Shown here piece by piece: positions 60,231-64,000 of a stretch of 64,000 nt of DNA (within the stretch, counting starts at the first letter, position 1; each line of letters starts with the position of its first letter). Origin of the DNA: Leifsonia sp. Root227 (GTDB lineage Bacteria > Actinomycetota > Actinomycetes > Actinomycetales > Microbacteriaceae); assembly GCF_001428745.1 (NCBI RefSeq), contig NZ_LMIO01000003.1:186001-250000 (forward strand). Direction: 5' to 3'. A program made the position numbers and the translations under genes. The notes beneath the pieces are model-generated. The model did no database searches and had not been told where the DNA came from. It was given only the letters and a program-made list of their open reading frames with translations.

Positions 60231-61822
60231 GTGGACCCCGCCACGACGCCAGCCTCTACCGCGAAAGGGACATCGTCCCGATCCGCCGCGCGCTGATCTC
60301 GGTCAGCGACAAGACAGGGCTCCTCGAGCTCGCCAGGACGCTCGCGGACGCGGGCGTTGAGATCGTGTCGACGGGCAGCACCGCATCCACGATCCGGGAT
60401 GCGGGACACGAGGTCACCGACGTGGCGAGCGTCACCGGGTTCCCCGAGTCGCTCGACGGCCGTGTGAAGACCCTGCACCCCGCCATCCACTCCGGCCTTC
60501 TGGCCGACCTGCGGCTCGCCTCGCACGAGGATCAGCTCAAGGAGCTGGAGATCAAGCCGTTCGAGCTCGTGGTGGTGAACCTGTACCCGTTCGTGGAGAC
60601 GGTCGCATCCGGCGCTGTCGGCAACGACGTCGTGGAGCAGATCGACATCGGCGGGCCCGCGATGGTCAGGGCGTCGGCGAAGAACCACGCCAACGTGGCC
60701 ATCGTCGTGTCGCCGGAGCACTACGGCGCGATCGCGGACGCCATCGCGGCCGGCGGAACGACGTTCGAGCAGCGCCGCGCGTTCGCAGCGCAGGCGTTCG
60801 CGCACACGGCCGCGTACGACGGAGCCGTCGCGGCCTGGTTCGCCGGGGATGCGCCCAGCACCGACGACTTCCCCGAGCGCTTCGAGGTGCAGGCAGAGCT
60901 CAAGCAGACGCTGCGCTACGGCGAGAATTCGCATCAGGCGGCGGCGCTGTACGCCGACCCGACCGGTAGGGGTATCGCCCAGGCGACCCAGCTCGGCGGC
61001 AAGGAGATGTCGTACAACAACTTCGTGGATGCGGACGCAGCGCTCCGCAGCGCGTACGACTTCGACCAGCCGGCCGTCGCAATCGTCAAGCACGCCAACC
61101 CGTGCGGCATCGCCGTCGCCGACGACATCGCAGAGGCGCACCGCAAGGCGCACGAGTGCGACCCCGTGTCGGCGTACGGCGGCGTCATCGCCGCGAACGG
61201 CATCGTCACCCTGGCGATGGCCGAGGCTGTGAAGGGCATCTTCACCGAGGTGCTGATCGCCCCCGGCTTCGAGCCGGAGGCGCTGGAGCTGCTGCAGACC
61301 AAGAAGAACCTGCGCATCCTGCAGCTCCCGGAGGGCTACGCGAGGAAGACCACCGAGTTCCGGCAGATCTCGGGCGGCGTGCTCGTCCAGGACGCCGACC
61401 GCTTCGACGCAGAGTCGACGTCGTTCGGCAGTTCGGCAGGCTGGACCCTCGTCTCCGGCGACGAGGCGGACGCGGCGACGCGCGCCGACCTCGAGTTCGC
61501 CTGGCGGGCCTGCCGCGCTGTGAAGTCCAACGCGATCCTGCTGGCTCACGACGGCGCATCCGTCGGCGTCGGCATGGGACAGGTGAACCGCGTCGACTCG
61601 TGCAACCTGGCCGTGACCCGAGCCGGAGAGCGCGCTGCCGGTTCTGTCGCGGCGTCCGACGCGTTCTTCCCGTTCGCGGACGGTCCGGAGATCCTGATCG
61701 CCGCCGGCGTGCGCGCGATCGTGCAACCGGGCGGCTCGATCCGGGACGAGGACGTCATCGCGGCTGCGAAGGCGGCCGGCGTCACGATGTACTTCACCGG
61801 GGAGCGTCACTTCTTCCACTAG
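60227..61822 (+). CDS. purH: Bifunctional AICAR transformylase/IMP cyclohydrolase
   Basis: Last two steps of IMP synthesis. 531 residues from ATG 60227, with AAGGAG 10 bases upstream; the longer frame from 59834 is a shadow of purN. The N-terminal cyclohydrolase (about 18-215) has [37 protein letters not shown] and [10 protein letters not shown]; the C-terminal transformylase has [14 protein letters not shown], the catalytic lysine-histidine in [32 protein letters not shown] and the C-terminus [12 protein letters not shown] then goes to GuaB and the adenylate branch. A dehydrogenase gene follows after 90 bases. Confidence 0.98.
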   Translation: MSGPRHDASLYRERDIVPIRRALISVSDKTGLLELARTLADAGVEIVSTGSTASTIRDAGHEVTDVASVTGFPESLDGRVKTLHPAIHSGLLADLRLASHEDQLKELEIKPFELVVVNLYPFVETVASGAVGNDVVEQIDIGGPAMVRASAKNHANVAIVVSPEHYGAIADAIAAGGTTFEQRRAFAAQAFAHTAAYDGAVAAWFAGDAPSTDDFPERFEVQAELKQTLRYGENSHQAAALYADPTGRGIAQATQLGGKEMSYNNFVDADAALRSAYDFDQPAVAIVKHANPCGIAVADDIAEAHRKAHECDPVSAYGGVIAANGIVTLAMAEAVKGIFTEVLIAPGFEPEALELLQTKKNLRILQLPEGYARKTTEFRQISGGVLVQDADRFDAESTSFGSSAGWTLVSGDEADAATRADLEFAWRACRAVKSNAILLAHDGASVGVGMGQVNRVDSCNLAVTRAGERAAGSVAASDAFFPFADGPEILIAAGVRAIVQPGGSIRDEDVIAAAKAAGVTMYFTGERHFFH

Positions 61823-61912
61823 AGGGAGGCGCGCGGGCGGGACTCGTGGGAGAATTGTCGGCGGCTCATAAGGCCGCTGAACACCTCACCGCGATCCCAC
61901 AAGGAGACACCG

Positions 61913-62992
61913 ATGTCCGTCCTGCCCGCTGACCTGGTCGAAACGACCGGAGTGAACCTGCCGCACGAAACGCTGCACGTGGTGAAGGGGAGGCGGAGCG
62001 GCCTGACGATCAGCGTCGCGGTGCACTCCACGATCCTCGGCCCTGCGCTCGGCGGATGCCGTGTCTGGACGTACGACTCCTGGGCAGAGGCGGTGGCCGA
62101 CTCGCTGCGCCTCGCGGAGGGCATGACGCTCAAGAACGCCGCGGCAGGGCTCAACCGCGGCGGAGGCAAGACCGTCGTCTACCTCCCGCGCGGGACCGTG
62201 CTGACGAACGAGCAGCGCTACGAGCTGATGCTCGACCTCGGCGATGCCGTGGAGAGCCTCGGTGGCGCATACATGACCGCTGAGGACGTCGGCACCTCCG
62301 CAGAGGACATGTCGATCGTGTCCACCCGCACCGCGCACGTGTGCGGCCTGCCGTCCTCCGAGGGCGGCGTCGGGGAGCCGAGCGACGCGACCGCCGCCGG
62401 GGTGTACGCCGGGCTCCTCTCCACGCTGGAGCGTGCGTTCGGCACCCGTTCCGTCGCGGGTCGTCGCGTGACCGTGCTCGGGCTCGGCCACGTCGGCTCG
62501 ATCATCGCGATGCGACTGGCGAGCGAGGGAGCGCTCCTCACGGTCACTGACGTCAACCCGGCGAAGCGGGCGCTGGCGGATGCGCTCGGCGCACGCTGGG
62601 TGGAGCCCTCCGAGGCGCACACCGTCGAAGGCGACCTGTTCGTCCCAGCGGGCGTCGGCGGGGTCCTGACCGACAGCGTGATCGACGAGCTGCGCGTGAA
62701 GGCCGTCGTCGGCCCCGCGAACAACCAGCTCGCCCACCGCTCCGGGGCGGAGCGTCTGGCAGCGCGCGGCATCCTGTGGGCGCCCGACTTCGTGGTCAAC
62801 GCCGGCGGTGTGATCTTCCTGTCGATGATGAACGAGGAGGATGCGTCGGCGGAAGCGACCCAGGAGAGGGTCGAGCGGATCGGGGACACGGTCACCGAGA
62901 TCTTCGCCGTCGCGGACGAGCGAGGGATCACCACGCTGGAGGCCGCAGAGGAGATCGCGCTCGCGCGCCTCCGCGAGCCAGCTAACGCATAG
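61913..62992 (+). CDS. Leucine dehydrogenase-like Glu/Leu/Phe/Val dehydrogenase
   Basis: NAD-dependent oxidative deamination of an amino acid. 359 residues from ATG 61913, with AAGGAG 8 bases upstream. The substrate domain has LGPALGGCRVWTYDSWAEAV and the catalytic lysine region RLAEGMTLKNAAAGLNRGGG; YMTAEDVGTSAEDMSIV carries the catalytic aspartate. The Rossmann domain is RRVTVLGLGHVGSIIAMRL, and VVGPANNQLAHRSGAERLA with WAPDFVVNAGGVI closes the family pattern. The length and GGCR version fit leucine/valine/phenylalanine dehydrogenases rather than glutamate dehydrogenase; exact substrate is not decided. Confidence 0.9.
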   Translation: MSVLPADLVETTGVNLPHETLHVVKGRRSGLTISVAVHSTILGPALGGCRVWTYDSWAEAVADSLRLAEGMTLKNAAAGLNRGGGKTVVYLPRGTVLTNEQRYELMLDLGDAVESLGGAYMTAEDVGTSAEDMSIVSTRTAHVCGLPSSEGGVGEPSDATAAGVYAGLLSTLERAFGTRSVAGRRVTVLGLGHVGSIIAMRLASEGALLTVTDVNPAKRALADALGARWVEPSEAHTVEGDLFVPAGVGGVLTDSVIDELRVKAVVGPANNQLAHRSGAERLAARGILWAPDFVVNAGGVIFLSMMNEEDASAEATQERVERIGDTVTEIFAVADERGITTLEAAEEIALARLREPANA

Positions 62993-63003
62993 AAACGCTC
63001 AGA

Positions 63004-63009
63004 TAGGGT
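63004..63009 (+). promoter_or_regulatory. -10 hexamer of a putative leaderless promoter for the dimethylargininase-like gene
   Basis: TAGGGT ends 8 bases before ATG 63018. Only 25 bases separate this ATG from the preceding stop. Confidence 0.4.
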
Positions 63010-63017
63010 TGGGTCTC

Positions 63018-64000
63018 ATGACGACTTCGTGGGGCCGCCGGCTCATCGCATCCGTGTCCGCTGCCGTCGCGGTGGGCGCTATCGCGTTCATCGCGGCGAC
63101 CTTCGTTCTGCTGGCCGCAAACCAGCTGAACGCAGCGGCGCTCGGAAGCATCACGCCGTACGTGATGTACAACGCGCTGGTCGCGCTGGTGCTCACCTTC
63201 GCCGCGGCGCTCCTCGGCGGCCTGATCCGCCGCTGGGTCTCCGTCATCACGGGAGTCGTCGTGGCGCTGGTGAGCGCCATGCTCGGCACGCTCGTGCTGT
63301 TCACCACGCTGAAGGTCGGGCTGTCCGGCGCGGTCTGGGAGCAGATCTTCCAGTCGCTCATCGGACTCAACCTGCCGTTCTGGCTGGCCGTCGCCATCGC
63401 CATCCCGACGGCTGGCTACGCCGTGTACCAGGCCATCGACGAGGGGTCTGCGTTCGGCACCGGGCTGAAGATCGCGCTCGTGCGCATCCCCGCCACCAAC
63501 CTGGCAGACGGCCTGGTCACCCACATCGACCGCGAAGCGATCGACGCGGAGCTCGCCGACAAGCAGTGGGATGCGTACGTCGCCGCCCTGTCGCAGGCCG
63601 GCTGGCAGACCGTCGAGGTCACGAGCGCTGACAACCTGGCCGACTCCGTCTTCGTCGAGGACACCGCCATCGTGTTCGGCGACACCGCCGTCATCAGCCT
63701 CCCCGGCGCGGACTCCCGCCGCGCGGAGACGCCGGGCACCGAAGCGGCGCTGCGCGCCCAGGGCCTGCGCATCGAACGCATCGAGGAGCCGGGCACGCTC
63801 GACGGCGGCGACGTCCTCAAGGTCGGCTCGACCGTCTACGTCGGTCGCGGCGGCCGCACCAACGCCGAGGGCATCCGCCAGCTCCGCGCGCTTGTCTCGC
63901 CGCTCGGCTACACCGTCGTCGCCGTGCCGGTGACCAAGGCGCTCCACCTCAAGACCGCGGTGACCGCCCTCCCGGACGGCACCGTGATCGGCTACGAGCC
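63018..64000 (+). CDS. Dimethylarginine dimethylaminohydrolase fused to an N-terminal membrane domain, cut by the window edge
   Basis: Open at the right edge: 327 codons from ATG 63018 without a stop. Residues about 10-136 form four hydrophobic helices (LIASVSAAVAVGAIAFIAAT, YVMYNALVALVLTFAAALLG, SVITGVVVALVSAMLGTLVL, LPFWLAVAIAIPTAGYAVYQ). From about 152 the sequence is a guanidino-group-modifying enzyme of the DDAH type, which hydrolyses methylated arginine to citrulline and methylamine: ALVRIPATNLADGLVTHID, FVEDTAIVFGDTAVISLPGA, LDGGDVLKVGSTVYVGRGGR, and H310 in KALHLKTAVTALPDG. The catalytic cysteine, expected near the C-terminus, lies outside. DDAH enzymes are normally soluble, so membrane tethering is unusual. 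It follows the amino-acid dehydrogenase gene by 25 bases. Confidence 0.88.
   Translation, partial: MTTSWGRRLIASVSAAVAVGAIAFIAATFVLLAANQLNAAALGSITPYVMYNALVALVLTFAAALLGGLIRRWVSVITGVVVALVSAMLGTLVLFTTLKVGLSGAVWEQIFQSLIGLNLPFWLAVAIAIPTAGYAVYQAIDEGSAFGTGLKIALVRIPATNLADGLVTHIDREAIDAELADKQWDAYVAALSQAGWQTVEVTSADNLADSVFVEDTAIVFGDTAVISLPGADSRRAETPGTEAALRAQGLRIERIEEPGTLDGGDVLKVGSTVYVGRGGRTNAEGIRQLRALVSPLGYTVVAVPVTKALHLKTAVTALPDGTVIGYE

Overview
The window is G+C-rich chromosomal DNA from a high-GC Gram-positive bacterium, most likely a Leifsonia-like member of the Microbacteriaceae (Actinobacteria). The protein sequences, the frequent GTG starts, the start-stop overlaps, CIRCE-controlled groES, an actinobacterial GuaB3 and the order truA / rplM-rpsI-glmM / coaA-glmS-acpS-alr-tsaEB-rimI-tsaD-groES all point that way. 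I see no phage, insertion sequence, CRISPR array, tRNA or rRNA. About 57 protein genes fill nearly all of the window.

Layout. 1-14 kb: the end of truA, an opposed two-component system, a strongly promoted rplM-rpsI operon with a structured leader, then glmM, a tandem pair of small XRE regulators, coaA, glmS, acpS, alr, the t6A tRNA-modification set tsaE-tsaB-rimI-tsaD, and a QPYG-repeat membrane protein. GlmM, GlmS and Alr supply peptidoglycan precursors. 14-29 kb: a methyltransferase, groES with two CIRCE operators, rarD, guaB, an ABC-F protein, a MalY-type lyase/aminotransferase, guaB3, glpD, a KhtTU-like K+/H+ antiporter, SURF1, a DUF3817 protein and guaA.

29-44 kb: a surface-glycan locus. 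Eight genes on the plus strand (29385-38217) start with a cassette resembling Campylobacter PglF-PglE-PglC-PglD, the set that makes N,N'-diacetylbacillosamine and loads it on undecaprenyl phosphate. An epimerase, two glycosyltransferases and a Wzy-like polymerase follow. They meet head-on a minus-strand operon (a second Wzy/ligase-like protein, a Wzx-like flippase and a UDP-sugar dehydrogenase). A divergent DUF4012 membrane protein closes the locus.

44-64 kb: a Bax-inhibitor-1 family protein, a small membrane protein, glycerophosphodiesterase, pcrA, a FUSC-family protein, an MpaB-like oxygenase, a sortase-anchored thioester-domain surface protein, sucCD, three membrane proteins (one PerM-like, one ThrE-like), purN-purH, an amino-acid dehydrogenase, and at the right edge an incomplete dimethylargininase fused to a four-helix membrane domain. 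Purine synthesis is well represented overall (guaB, guaB3, guaA, purN, purH).

The signals most worth following are: the bacillosamine-type cassette in a Gram-positive; probable ATT start codons for guaA and perhaps SURF1; a TANNNT hexamer 6-8 bases before the start of ten genes, which predicts leaderless mRNAs; dense use of GGATGC/GCATCC on both strands against local codon preference; the structured rplM leader; and the membrane-fused dimethylargininase.
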